Shown here piece after piece: positions 30,397 through 38,417 of a stretch of 64,000 bases of DNA. The DNA comes from Streptomyces sp. Z26 (lineage in GTDB: Bacteria; Actinomycetota; Actinomycetes; Streptomycetales; Streptomycetaceae). The notes under the pieces were generated by a model that ran no database searches, had not been told where the DNA came from, and was given only the letters and a program-made list of their open reading frames with translations. Both the position numbers and the translations under genes were made by a program. Each line of letters opens with the position of its first letter. The stretch's first letter is position 1. Location: assembly GCF_003665095.1 (NCBI RefSeq), contig NZ_RCHV01000002.1:3098001-3162000 (forward strand), written 5' to 3'.

Positions 30397-32883
30397 ATGC
30401 GCACCGAGGACGTCCTGACGGCCGTGGGCACCGGTGTCTGGCGGTGGGAGAACACCACCGGCACGGTGACCCTCGACGCGCGCGCGGCGCGCCTGCTCGG
30501 GCTGGCCGGGGAGGGGGCGAGGGGAGCCACGGGCGCGGCCGGGGAGGCGGCGGACGCCGACGGCACCGTGACGGTCGGCGAGGCGGCGGCACGCTCCCGG
30601 CTGCACCTCACCGACTTCCTGGAGTTGCAGAGCATCGCCACCCTGGCGGTCACCGAACGGACCCTGGCCGAGGCACTCGTACGGGTCGTCGCCCCGGACG
30701 GTTCGGTGGTGCGGACCGTACGGGTGCGGATGCGCGCCGTCGGCGCGGGCCGGGGCCCGGACGGGGAGACCGGCCCCGCCCCGTTCCACGTCATCGGGCT
30801 CATGTCGGAGATCCCCGACCCGCCGCCCAGCTCCAGCGGCCCCAGCGCGCCGGGCGCCCCCGCCGGGATCTCGCGGACCCGCGTGACCGGCGACTGGCGG
30901 CGCTCCCGCGAGGCGTTCCTGCTGGACGCGGGCCGGGCGCTGGCCGAGGCGCGGTCCACCGCCGAGGTGCTGCGGGTGGTCGCCGGGCTGTCCATGCCCG
31001 GCTTCACGCCGGACGGGCTGGCCGTCTTCGGTGTGGAGGGCGAACGGCTGTCGGTGATCGGCCACCACGGGCACGCGCCCGGCGACGAGGGCCCGTTCGT
31101 GGACATGCTGCTGGAGACGGACTACCCGGCGGCGCGGGTCGCGCGTACGGGCCGGGCCGTCTACCTCCCCACCCCCGACGACTACCGCCGCCGCTTCCCC
31201 ACCACCTGGCCGCTGGCCTCCTCCTTCGGGCGGCAGTCGTGGGCGTTCCTGCCGCTGACCGTGGCGGGCCGGACCATCGGCGCGTGGCTGGCGGCGTTCT
31301 CGCACCCGGTCGCGTTCACCCCCGACGAACGGTCCGTGCTGTCCACCGTCGCGCGCATGCTCGCGCAGGCGCTGGAACGGGCGTCCCTGCACGAGAGCGA
31401 ACGCGAACTGACCGACGGCCTCCAACGCGCCCTGCGGCCCGCCGAGAAGCCCGGCATGGAGGGCATGGAGATCGCCGCCCGGTACGTGCCGACCGGTGGC
31501 GGCCTCCAGGTCGGCGGCGACTGGTACGACGTGATCCCGCTGCCGTCGGGCCGTACGGCCGTGGTCATCGGTGACGTGCAGGGGCACGACGTACGGGCCG
31601 CGGGGATCATGTCGCAGCTGCGGATCGCCCTGCGCGCGTACGCCGCCGAGGGCCACCGGCCGGACGCGGTGCTCTCCCGCGCCTCCCGCTTCCTCGGCGG
31701 CCTGAACCGCGCGGAACAGGCCGGGCGCGACACCGGGCCCGGCTCGGGCTACGGCACCGGCCCGGCGTACGGCACCGCGGCGGGCGACGCGGGCGGGGAC
31801 GGGGACGGCGGCACCGCCGCGGAGGCGCGCTTCGCCACCTGCCTCTACATGGAGGTGGACCCGCGCACCGGCCGCCTCGACGTGGCCCGCGCCGGGCACC
31901 CCGACCCGGCGGTACGGATGCCGGACGGCACCGTACTCGTACGGCCCACCGAGGGCGGCCTCCCGCTGGGCGTCGACCCGGACACCGTCTACCCCACCAG
32001 CCAGCTGCTGCTCCAGCCCGGCGAGACGCTGCTGGCCTGCACGGACGGGCTGATCGAGACCGGCGGGCACGACCTGGAGAGCGGCTGGGAACGGCTGCGC
32101 GAGGTGTGGGCCGCACAGCCGGACGACGCCCCGGGGGCGGCGGCGCCGCTGCCGACGACGGTGCCGCCCCCGGAACGTACGACGGGTACGGGTAAGGGCG
32201 CGGGTTCCGGCGGGGACGCGGAGGCCGGGACGGCGGGCCGGGAGCGGGCGGGCGGCCTGGAGGCACTGGCCGACGCGCTCGTGCAGGCGGTCCACGGCCC
32301 CTCCTCGCACCACCGCACGGGCCCACTGGCCGACCGCCGCGAGGACGACATCGCGCTGCTCCTGCTGCGCCGCAAGGGCGACGGCACGTACGACGGGACG
32401 GCCCGTACGCCGGGCCGCCGCACGGTGCTCACCGTCGCGCAGGCCGCGCCGGACCGGATCGCGTCGGCGCGGCACCAGCTGGAGTACCTGATGCACGACT
32501 GGAAGGACGAGGGGCAGATCCACGGCGCGGTGCTGATGCTGTCGGAGATGCTGACGAACGTCCTGGTGCACACCGACGGCGACGCCCTGGCCGTAGCGGA
32601 GATCAGCGGCGAACGCGGCGCGCGCCTCCTGCGCGTCGAGGTCGCGGACCACAGCGACGAACTGCCGCACCTGCGCACTCCCGGCGAGATGGCGTCGTCG
32701 GGCCGCGGCCTGATCCTCATGGAGTCGCTGGCGGGCGCGTGGGGCGTGGACCCGGTGGGCGACGGCAAGTCGATCTGGTTCGAGATCCGCGAGAACGCCG
32801 ACACGGACACCCCCGCCGACACGGACCCCGACCGGGACCCCGACCCGGACACCGGAGCCGACGCCGGAACGGTCGCGGTCTGA
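30397..32883 (+). CDS. SpoIIE-type PP2C phosphatase with GAF and RsbW-like ATPase domains
   Basis: An 828-aa regulator. Residues 1-150 resemble a PAS-type region; about 178-331 a GAF domain (REAFLLDAGRALAEARSTAEVLRVV ... ERSVLSTVARMLAQALERA). About 360-655 is the SpoIIE/PP2C phosphatase with metal-binding Asp in VGGDWYDV, GDVQGHDV, CTDGLIE and DDIALLL, interrupted by Gly/Thr-rich inserts. About 690-800 is a GHKL ATPase (SEMLTNVLVH N box, SSGRGLILMESLAGAWGV G2). A Asp/Pro repeat tail ends it. Such proteins combine an RsbU-like phosphatase and an RsbW-like kinase, acting on STAS anti-anti-sigma proteins. No STAS gene is nearby. Confidence 0.93.
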   Translation: MRTEDVLTAVGTGVWRWENTTGTVTLDARAARLLGLAGEGARGATGAAGEAADADGTVTVGEAAARSRLHLTDFLELQSIATLAVTERTLAEALVRVVAPDGSVVRTVRVRMRAVGAGRGPDGETGPAPFHVIGLMSEIPDPPPSSSGPSAPGAPAGISRTRVTGDWRRSREAFLLDAGRALAEARSTAEVLRVVAGLSMPGFTPDGLAVFGVEGERLSVIGHHGHAPGDEGPFVDMLLETDYPAARVARTGRAVYLPTPDDYRRRFPTTWPLASSFGRQSWAFLPLTVAGRTIGAWLAAFSHPVAFTPDERSVLSTVARMLAQALERASLHESERELTDGLQRALRPAEKPGMEGMEIAARYVPTGGGLQVGGDWYDVIPLPSGRTAVVIGDVQGHDVRAAGIMSQLRIALRAYAAEGHRPDAVLSRASRFLGGLNRAEQAGRDTGPGSGYGTGPAYGTAAGDAGGDGDGGTAAEARFATCLYMEVDPRTGRLDVARAGHPDPAVRMPDGTVLVRPTEGGLPLGVDPDTVYPTSQLLLQPGETLLACTDGLIETGGHDLESGWERLREVWAAQPDDAPGAAAPLPTTVPPPERTTGTGKGAGSGGDAEAGTAGRERAGGLEALADALVQAVHGPSSHHRTGPLADRREDDIALLLLRRKGDGTYDGTARTPGRRTVLTVAQAAPDRIASARHQLEYLMHDWKDEGQIHGAVLMLSEMLTNVLVHTDGDALAVAEISGERGARLLRVEVADHSDELPHLRTPGEMASSGRGLILMESLAGAWGVDPVGDGKSIWFEIRENADTDTPADTDPDRDPDPDTGADAGTVAV

Positions 32884-32908
32884 CCCGCGCGGCTCGATCC
32901 GCGCGGGT
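32883..32908. terminator. Hairpin between SpoIIE phosphatase and pirin genes
   Basis: ACCCGCGCGG and CCGCGCGGGT form a perfect 10-bp stem with a 6-nt loop in the 52-nt convergent gap. Confidence 0.7.
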
Positions 32909-32935
32909 CCGTCGTCCGGGCCGGTCCCCCGTCGC

Positions 32936-33895
32936 TCAGTCGCGCGTGGCGGGGACGCGGCCGAGGCGGCCGGCCTGGAAGTCGTCGAACGCCTGCTGGA
33001 GTTCGGCCCGGGTGTTCATCACGAACGGCCCGTAGTGCGCGACCGGTTCGCGGATCGGGCGGCCGCCGAGGAGGACGATCTCCAGGTCGGGCGCGTTGCC
33101 GTCCTGCCGCTCGTCCGCCCGTACGGTGAGCGCGCCGCCCGCGCCGAGCACCGCGGCCTGGCCGAGGTGCAGGGGGTGGCGGTCCGGGCCGACGGTGCCG
33201 CGCCCGGCGAGGACGTACGCGAGCGCGTTGAAGTCGGAACGCCAGGGGAGTACGGCCTCGGCGCCGGGCGAGACGGTGGCGTGCACCATCGTGATCGGCG
33301 TGTGCGTGACGCCCGGGCCGTCGTGGCCGTCGAGGTCGCCCGCGATGAGGCGGAGCAGCGCGCCGCCGTCGGGGGTGGTGAGCAGCTTGACCTCGCCGCC
33401 GCCGATGTCCTGGTAGCGGGGGGCGGTCATCTTGTCCCTGGACGGGAGGTTCACCCAGAGCTGGAGGCCGTGGAAGAGGCCGCCGCTGACGACCAGTTCC
33501 TCGGGCGGCGCCTCGATGTGGAGGAGGCCGGACCCGGCCGTCATCCACTGGGTGTCGCCGCCGTTGATGGTGCCGCCGCCGCCCTCGGAGTCCTGGTGCA
33601 CGAAGGTGCCGTCGATGAGGTACGTGACGGTCTCGAAGCCGCGGTGCGGGTGCCAGGGCGTGCCCTTGGGCTCGCCCGGCGCGTAGTCCACCTCACCCAT
33701 CTGGTCCATCATGATGAACGGGTCGAGGTGGCGCTGGTCGATGCCCGCGAAGGCGCGGCGGACCGGGAAGCCCTCGCCCTCGTAGCCGGTGGGCGCGGTG
33801 CTCACGGCGAGCACCGGGCGCTGCGCGGCGGTCGAGGGGTCGGGGGCGGCGACCCGGGGGAGAGTGAGCGGGTTCTGGACGGTGATCGCGGGCAT
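32936..33895 (-). CDS. Pirin family protein
   Basis: A 319-aa cupin-type protein. The metal-binding His pair is in WHPHRGFETVTYL, with further ligands in GLLHIEAPPEE. The two cupin barrels and the pirin C-terminal region (PWRSDFNALAYVLAGRGTVG ... LLGGRPIREPVAHYGPFVMNT) are complete. ATG 33895 has GAGGAGG 6 nt upstream. Pirins include quercetin dioxygenases and redox-sensing co-regulators; the actual role is open. A perfect 14-bp palindrome just upstream suggests repression by a MarR-type factor, possibly linked to phenolic or oxidative stress. Confidence 0.92.
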   Translation of the reverse strand: MPAITVQNPLTLPRVAAPDPSTAAQRPVLAVSTAPTGYEGEGFPVRRAFAGIDQRHLDPFIMMDQMGEVDYAPGEPKGTPWHPHRGFETVTYLIDGTFVHQDSEGGGGTINGGDTQWMTAGSGLLHIEAPPEELVVSGGLFHGLQLWVNLPSRDKMTAPRYQDIGGGEVKLLTTPDGGALLRLIAGDLDGHDGPGVTHTPITMVHATVSPGAEAVLPWRSDFNALAYVLAGRGTVGPDRHPLHLGQAAVLGAGGALTVRADERQDGNAPDLEIVLLGGRPIREPVAHYGPFVMNTRAELQQAFDDFQAGRLGRVPATRD

Positions 33896-33926
33896 GGTGA
33901 GCCTCCTCGTCGACATCCCCAGAGTA

Positions 33927-33940
33927 GTTCAACATTGAAC
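33927..33940. promoter_or_regulatory. Palindromic operator upstream of pirin
   Basis: GTTCAACATTGAAC: perfect 6-bp arms with a 2-bp centre, 32 nt before the pirin ATG. The size and sequence fit a MarR-family site. No marR gene is adjacent. Confidence 0.65.
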
Positions 33941-33960
33941 GGAATGCCATACGAGCCGCC

Positions 33961-34007
33961 CCGGCCGAGTCCGCGCGCACCGGCCCACCCGCGCGCGGAC
34001 CCGGCCG
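33961..34007. terminator. Terminator after the SseB gene
   Basis: CCGGCCGAGTCCGCGCGC (33961-33978) and GCGCGCGGACCCGGCCG (33991-34007) pair over about 16 bp with one mismatch, shortly after the sseB-like stop and before the pirin promoter. Confidence 0.7.
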
Positions 34008-34016
34008 TACGCCGAC

Positions 34017-34538
34017 TCAGCCGTACATGCGGCGCATCGCGTAGTCGACCATCTCCTCGACGGCCTTCGCGTCGAAGACCACGCGGTGCTCGCCCTCCAT
34101 GTCCAGCACGAAGCCGTAGCCCGACGGCAGCAGGTCCAGCACCTCCGCGCCGGTGATGACGAAGTACTTGGACTCCTTGCCCGCGTACCGGCGCAGCTCC
34201 TTGAGCGTGCTGAACATCGGGATCACCGGCTGCTGGGTGTTGTGCAGCGCGAGGAAGCCCGGGGTGTCGCCGCGGGGGCAGTAGACCTTCGAGGTCGAGA
34301 AGATCCCCTGGAACTCCTCGCCGCCCACCGTGCCGGTGGTGAAGGCGCGCACGGCCTCCGCGAGGGACGGCGGCGACGGCTCCGGGTAGAGCGGCTGCTG
34401 CCCGTACGAGGACGGCGGCTGCTGCTGCGCGTACTGCTGGTGCGCGGCATGCTGCTGATGCACGTGCTGCTGTCCGTGGTGGGACTGCTGGCCGTGCGAG
34501 GAGTGACCCGGGGCCGTGCTCTGGTCGTAGCCGTACAT
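34017..34538 (-). CDS. SseB family protein with His/Gln-rich N-terminus
   Basis: 173 aa. The first 60 residues are low-complexity, dominated by Gln and His ([20 protein letters not shown]). The SseB domain follows (about 60-170): [53 protein letters not shown] and [28 protein letters not shown]. In Streptomyces such proteins often accompany type VII-secretion or housekeeping loci, but their role is unclear. ATG 34538 fits. Divergent from an acyl-CoA dehydrogenase gene. Confidence 0.85.
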   Translation of the reverse strand: MYGYDQSTAPGHSSHGQQSHHGQQHVHQQHAAHQQYAQQQPPSSYGQQPLYPEPSPPSLAEAVRAFTTGTVGGEEFQGIFSTSKVYCPRGDTPGFLALHNTQQPVIPMFSTLKELRRYAGKESKYFVITGAEVLDLLPSGYGFVLDMEGEHRVVFDAKAVEEMVDYAMRRMYG

Positions 34539-34588
34539 GCGGGCAAGCGTAACGAGTCACACATCGGCGGCGAGGGGTTGCTTCTTAT

Positions 34589-34627
34589 TACCGACCGGTA
34601 GCATCATGGTCGTACTTGCTGGTACGA
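34589..34627. promoter_or_regulatory. Two inverted repeats before the acyl-CoA dehydrogenase
   Basis: TACCG-AC-CGGTA (34589-34600) and TCGTAC-N6-GTACGA (34610-34627) both lie within 62 nt of the start codon. The first resembles operators of TetR-type fatty-acid regulators that control acyl-CoA dehydrogenases in actinobacteria. No regulator gene is adjacent. Confidence 0.6.
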
Positions 34628-34650
34628 ACGAGTCATACGGAGCCGTCGCC

Positions 34651-36489
34651 ATGGGGCACTACAAGTCGAATCTCCGCGACATCGAGTTCAACCTCTTCGA
34701 GGTGCTCGGCCGCGACACGGTCTACGGCACCGGACCGTTCGCGGAAATGGACGTCGAGACCGCCCGGAGCGTGCTCTCCGAGATCGCGCGTCTCGCCGAG
34801 AACGAGCTGGCCGCGTCGTACGAGGACGGCGACCGCAACCCGCCCGTCTTCGACCCGGAGACCAACACGGCGCCGGTGCCCGCCTCGTTCCGGAAGAGCT
34901 ACCAGGCGTACATGGACGCCGAGTGGTGGCGGCTCGGTCTCCCCGAGGAGATCGGCGGCACCCCCGCGCCGCGCTCCCTGCTGTGGGGCTTCGCGGAGTC
35001 GGTGCTCGGCGCCAACCCGGCGATCTGGATGTACGCCTCCGGGCCCGCCTTCGCCGGCGTCCTCCACGAGGAGGGCACCGAGGAGCAGCACCGGATCGCG
35101 CAGCTGATGACGGACCGCCAGTGGGGCTCCACCATGGTGCTGACCGAGCCGGACGCCGGTTCGGACGTCGGCGCCGGGCGGTCCCGGGCGATCCAGCAGG
35201 ACGACGGCACCTGGCACATCGAGGGCGTGAAGCGCTTCATCACCTCCGGCGAGCACGACATGTCGGAGAACATCGTGCACTTCGTGCTCGCCCGCCCCGA
35301 GGGCCACGGCCCCGGCACCAAGGGCCTGAGCCTCTTCATCGTGCCGAAGTACGACTTCGACTGGGAGACCGGCGAGCTGGGCGAGCGCAACGGCGTCTAC
35401 GCCACCAACGTCGAGCACAAGATGGGCCTCAAGGTGTCCAACACCTGCGAGGTCACCTTCGGCGCCAACGCCCCCGCGAAGGGCTGGCTGCTGGGTGAGA
35501 AGCACGACGGCATCCGCCAGATGTTCAAGATCATCGAGTTCGCGCGGATGATGGTCGGCACGAAGGCCATCGCGACGCTCTCCACCGGCTACCTGAACGC
35601 GCTGGAGTACGCCAAGGAGCGCGTCCAGGGTGCCGACCTGGCGCAGTTCACCGACAAGACCGCGCCGCGCGTCACCATCACCCACCACCCGGACGTACGC
35701 CGCTCGCTGCTGACGCAGAAGGCGTACGCGGAGGGCATGCGCGCCCTCGTCCTCTACACCGCCTCCGTGCAGGACGAGATCCTCGTCAAGGAGCACGCGG
35801 GCGAGGACGCCTCGGCGGCGAAGCGGCTGAACGACCTGCTGCTGCCGATCGTGAAGGGCTACGGCTCGGAGAAGTCGTACGAGCAGCTCGCGCAGTCGCT
35901 CCAGACGCTCGGCGGCTCGGGCTACCTCCAGGAGTACCCGGTCGAGCAGTACATCCGGGACGCCAAGATCGACACCCTCTACGAGGGCACCACCGCGATC
36001 CAGGGCCAGGACTTCTTCTTCCGCAAGGTCGTACGCGACCAGGGCCAGGCGCTCACCGCGCTCTCCGAGGAGATCAAGAAGTTCCTCGCGGAGGCGAAGG
36101 GCGGCGAGGAGCTGGCCGCCGCGCGCGACGAGCTGTCCCGCGCCACCGGCGACCTGGAGGCCATCGTCGGCGCGATGCTGACCGACCTGGCCGCCACGGA
36201 GAAGGACGTCAGGTCCATCTACAAGGTGGGCCTGAACACCACCCGCTTCCTGATGGCCTCCGGCGACGTCGTCACCGGCTACCTGCTGCTGCGCGGCGCG
36301 GCCGTCGCCGCCGAGAAGCTGGCCGAGCGCACCGCGAGCGGCAGCACCAAGGACGTGGCGTTCTACCAGGGCAAGATCGCCGCGGCGAAGTTCTTCGCGA
36401 CGACCGTGCTGCCGGGGCTCGCCGTGGAGCGCGCGCTGTCCGAGTCGGTGGACCTGTCCGTCATGGACCTGGACGAGTCGGCGTTCTGA
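34651..36489 (+). CDS. Acyl-CoA dehydrogenase, long form
   Basis: A 612-aa FAD enzyme of fatty acid oxidation. Landmarks: [16 protein letters not shown] (FAD/substrate loop), [13 protein letters not shown], a middle beta-domain, [35 protein letters not shown] with the catalytic-Glu region, then a further roughly 120-residue helical C-terminal domain ([16 protein letters not shown] onwards). The extra N- and C-terminal segments make it like the FadE5-type long ACADs of actinobacteria. GGAG 8 nt before ATG 34651. Likely regulated through the two upstream palindromes. Confidence 0.95.
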   Translation: MGHYKSNLRDIEFNLFEVLGRDTVYGTGPFAEMDVETARSVLSEIARLAENELAASYEDGDRNPPVFDPETNTAPVPASFRKSYQAYMDAEWWRLGLPEEIGGTPAPRSLLWGFAESVLGANPAIWMYASGPAFAGVLHEEGTEEQHRIAQLMTDRQWGSTMVLTEPDAGSDVGAGRSRAIQQDDGTWHIEGVKRFITSGEHDMSENIVHFVLARPEGHGPGTKGLSLFIVPKYDFDWETGELGERNGVYATNVEHKMGLKVSNTCEVTFGANAPAKGWLLGEKHDGIRQMFKIIEFARMMVGTKAIATLSTGYLNALEYAKERVQGADLAQFTDKTAPRVTITHHPDVRRSLLTQKAYAEGMRALVLYTASVQDEILVKEHAGEDASAAKRLNDLLLPIVKGYGSEKSYEQLAQSLQTLGGSGYLQEYPVEQYIRDAKIDTLYEGTTAIQGQDFFFRKVVRDQGQALTALSEEIKKFLAEAKGGEELAAARDELSRATGDLEAIVGAMLTDLAATEKDVRSIYKVGLNTTRFLMASGDVVTGYLLLRGAAVAAEKLAERTASGSTKDVAFYQGKIAAAKFFATTVLPGLAVERALSESVDLSVMDLDESAF

Positions 36490-36528
36490 CGCCACGGCCC
36501 CACGGGGCCGCGCACCAGCCCCCCATGC

Positions 36529-36570
36529 GGGACGGGCCCCACTCCCGGTCGGGGGAGCGGGGCCCGTCCC
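36529..36570. terminator. Terminator after the acyl-CoA dehydrogenase
   Basis: GGGACGGGCCCC (36529-36540) pairs perfectly with GGGGCCCGTCCC (36559-36570); an inner CTCCC/GGGAG stem lengthens it. The following stretch (36580-36650) holds three copies of a GCGTACGGGG-type unit. Confidence 0.8.
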
Positions 36571-36736
36571 GTGCGCGCCGCGGGCGTACGGGGGCGGGTC
36601 CCGCAGGCGTACGGGGGCGCGCGCCGCGGGCGTACGGGGAGCCGTCCCGTTCGCGCGGAGGGTCCCGCGCCGTCCGGACAGTGGAGTCCGCCCCCGTTCG
36701 TCCGGTGGTCACGGGCCCGTTCGTATGCTGAGGGCC

Positions 36737-38032
36737 ATGACGAACGCCAGTCGCTTCGACCGCGGACACACCGACGAGTTGCTGACCTTCCTCACGGAGT
36801 CGCCCACGCCGTACCACGCCGTGGCCACCGCCGCGCGGCTGCTGGAGAAGGCGGGCTTCCGGCAGGTCGAGGAGACGGCCGCCTGGGAGGGCGGGACCGG
36901 CGGCAGGTACGTGCTGCGGGGCGGCGCGCTGATCGCCTGGTACGTGCCGGAGGGCGCCGGGGCCGCCGCCCCGTTCCGCATCGTGGGGGCGCACACCGAC
37001 TCCCCGAACCTGCGGGTCAAGCCGGTGCCGGACACCGGCGCGAACGGCTGGCGGCAGATCGCCGTCGAGATCTACGGCGGCACCCTGCTCAACACCTGGC
37101 TCGACCGCGACCTGGGGCTGGCCGGGCGGCTGTCGCTGCGCGACGGTACGACGCGGCTGGTGAACGTCGACCGGCCGCTGCTGCGCGTTCCGCAGCTCGC
37201 CATCCACCTGGACCGGCAGGTCAACGACGGGCTGAAGCTGGACCGGCAGCGGCACATGACGCCCGTCTGGGGCCTCGGCAGCCCCCGCGAGGGCGACCTC
37301 CTCGACTTCCTCGCCGGGGAGTGCGGGGCCGGGGTGAGCGCGGCGGACATCACCGGCTGGGACCTGATGACCCACAGCGTGGAACCCCCGGCGTACCTGG
37401 GCCGGGAGCGCGAACTGGTCGCCGGGCCCCGCATGGACAACCTGCTGTCCGTGCACGCGGGCGCCGCGGCGCTGGCGGCGGCGGCCGGGCGTACGGACCT
37501 GGCGCACGTGCCCGTGCTCGCCGCCTTCGACCACGAGGAGAACGGCAGCCAGTCCGACACCGGCGCGGACGGGCCGCTGCTCGGCACGGTGCTGGAGCGC
37601 TCGGTGTTCGCGCGCGGCGGCAGCTACGAGGACCGGGCGCGCGCCTGGGCCGGGACGGTCTGCCTGTCGTCCGACACCGGGCACGCCGTCCACCCCAACT
37701 ACGCCGAGCGGCACGAGCCGGGGCACCACCCGATGCCGAACGGCGGCCCGATCCTCAAGGCGAACGTCAACCAGCGCTACGCCACCGACGGCACCGGCCG
37801 CGCGGTCTTCGCGGCGGCCTGCGAGCGGGCGGACGTGCCGTGGCAGCACTTCGTCTCCAACAACGGGATGCCGTGCGGCACCACCATCGGCCCGATCACC
37901 GCGGCCCGGCACGGCATCGCCACGGTGGACATCGGTGTGGCGATCCTCTCGATGCACTCGGCACGCGAACTGTGCGGCGCGGACGACCCGTTCCTGCTGG
38001 CGAACGCGCTCGCGGCGTTCCTCGCGGGCTGA
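36737..38032 (+). CDS. M18 family aminopeptidase (aspartyl aminopeptidase type)
   Basis: A 431-aa cytosolic metallopeptidase that removes N-terminal residues. The metal ligands and catalytic residues are in IVGAHTDSPNLRVKP (His, Asp), GPRMDNLLS (Asp), FDHEENGSQS (Glu-Glu), LSSDTGHAVHPNY (Asp) and ILSMHSARELCG (His). The length matches the family. ATG 36737 is preferred over the in-frame ATG at 36725 because GAGGG lies 5 nt upstream. Single gene, followed by a GC hairpin. Confidence 0.95.
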   Translation: MTNASRFDRGHTDELLTFLTESPTPYHAVATAARLLEKAGFRQVEETAAWEGGTGGRYVLRGGALIAWYVPEGAGAAAPFRIVGAHTDSPNLRVKPVPDTGANGWRQIAVEIYGGTLLNTWLDRDLGLAGRLSLRDGTTRLVNVDRPLLRVPQLAIHLDRQVNDGLKLDRQRHMTPVWGLGSPREGDLLDFLAGECGAGVSAADITGWDLMTHSVEPPAYLGRERELVAGPRMDNLLSVHAGAAALAAAAGRTDLAHVPVLAAFDHEENGSQSDTGADGPLLGTVLERSVFARGGSYEDRARAWAGTVCLSSDTGHAVHPNYAERHEPGHHPMPNGGPILKANVNQRYATDGTGRAVFAAACERADVPWQHFVSNNGMPCGTTIGPITAARHGIATVDIGVAILSMHSARELCGADDPFLLANALAAFLAG

Positions 38033-38037
38033 GGCGG

Positions 38038-38062
38038 CCCGCCCCGGACGCCGGGGGGCGGG
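38038..38062. terminator. Hairpin after the M18 aminopeptidase gene
   Basis: CCCGCCCCGG (38038-38047) pairs with CCGGGGGGCGGG (38051-38062) with a two-base bulge, directly after the stop. Confidence 0.55.
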
Positions 38063-38177
38063 GCAACGGGGTGCGGGCGTAAGGAGGTTGGCGGGGCGTC
38101 AGCCGTTTGCCGTGCGCCGGGCCTGGTACCCGCCTCCCGGACAGCACAGACAGCGTCCGAAGGAGGCGGGACAACCC

Positions 38178-38393
38178 ATGGGCATCGTCATGCTCGCCGC
38201 GGGGGCCATCCTCACCCTGGCCGTCGACTGGAACACGGAGGCCGTGAACCTCGACGCGGCCGGGCTCATCCTGATGGCGGTCGGGATGCTCGGACTCTCC
38301 GTCTACGTGAGCATCTTCAAGCGGCGGCGTACGCAGCCGCCGAGCCCGGCGGCGCCGATCAGCGTCGAGGACAACCAGCACCACTGGGGGTAG
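38178..38393 (+). CDS. Small membrane protein, DUF6458-like
   Basis: 71 aa with two hydrophobic segments (MGIVMLAAGAILTLAVDW and LDAAGLILMAVGMLGLSVYVSIF), a basic KRRR stop-transfer and a hydrophilic tail. AAGGAGG lies about 11 nt upstream of ATG 38178. Small two-helix proteins of this kind are common in streptomycetes; no function known. Convergent with the thioredoxin-NHL gene. Confidence 0.8.
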   Translation: MGIVMLAAGAILTLAVDWNTEAVNLDAAGLILMAVGMLGLSVYVSIFKRRRTQPPSPAAPISVEDNQHHWG

Positions 38394-38417
38394 TCCCGGT
38401 CTCCGGGCGCCCGGCGC

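Noticed and set aside
27915..31574. 1219-codon plus-strand open frame opposite aspS
   Set aside because: Antisense to aspS and running on into the SpoIIE gene in another frame; high GC removes stop codons. The translation is repetitive Arg/Asp/Val with no domain.
36580..36650. Three GCGTACGGGG units as a possible mobile-element repeat
   Set aside because: Short, imperfect and made of the CGTACG word that is common everywhere in this DNA.
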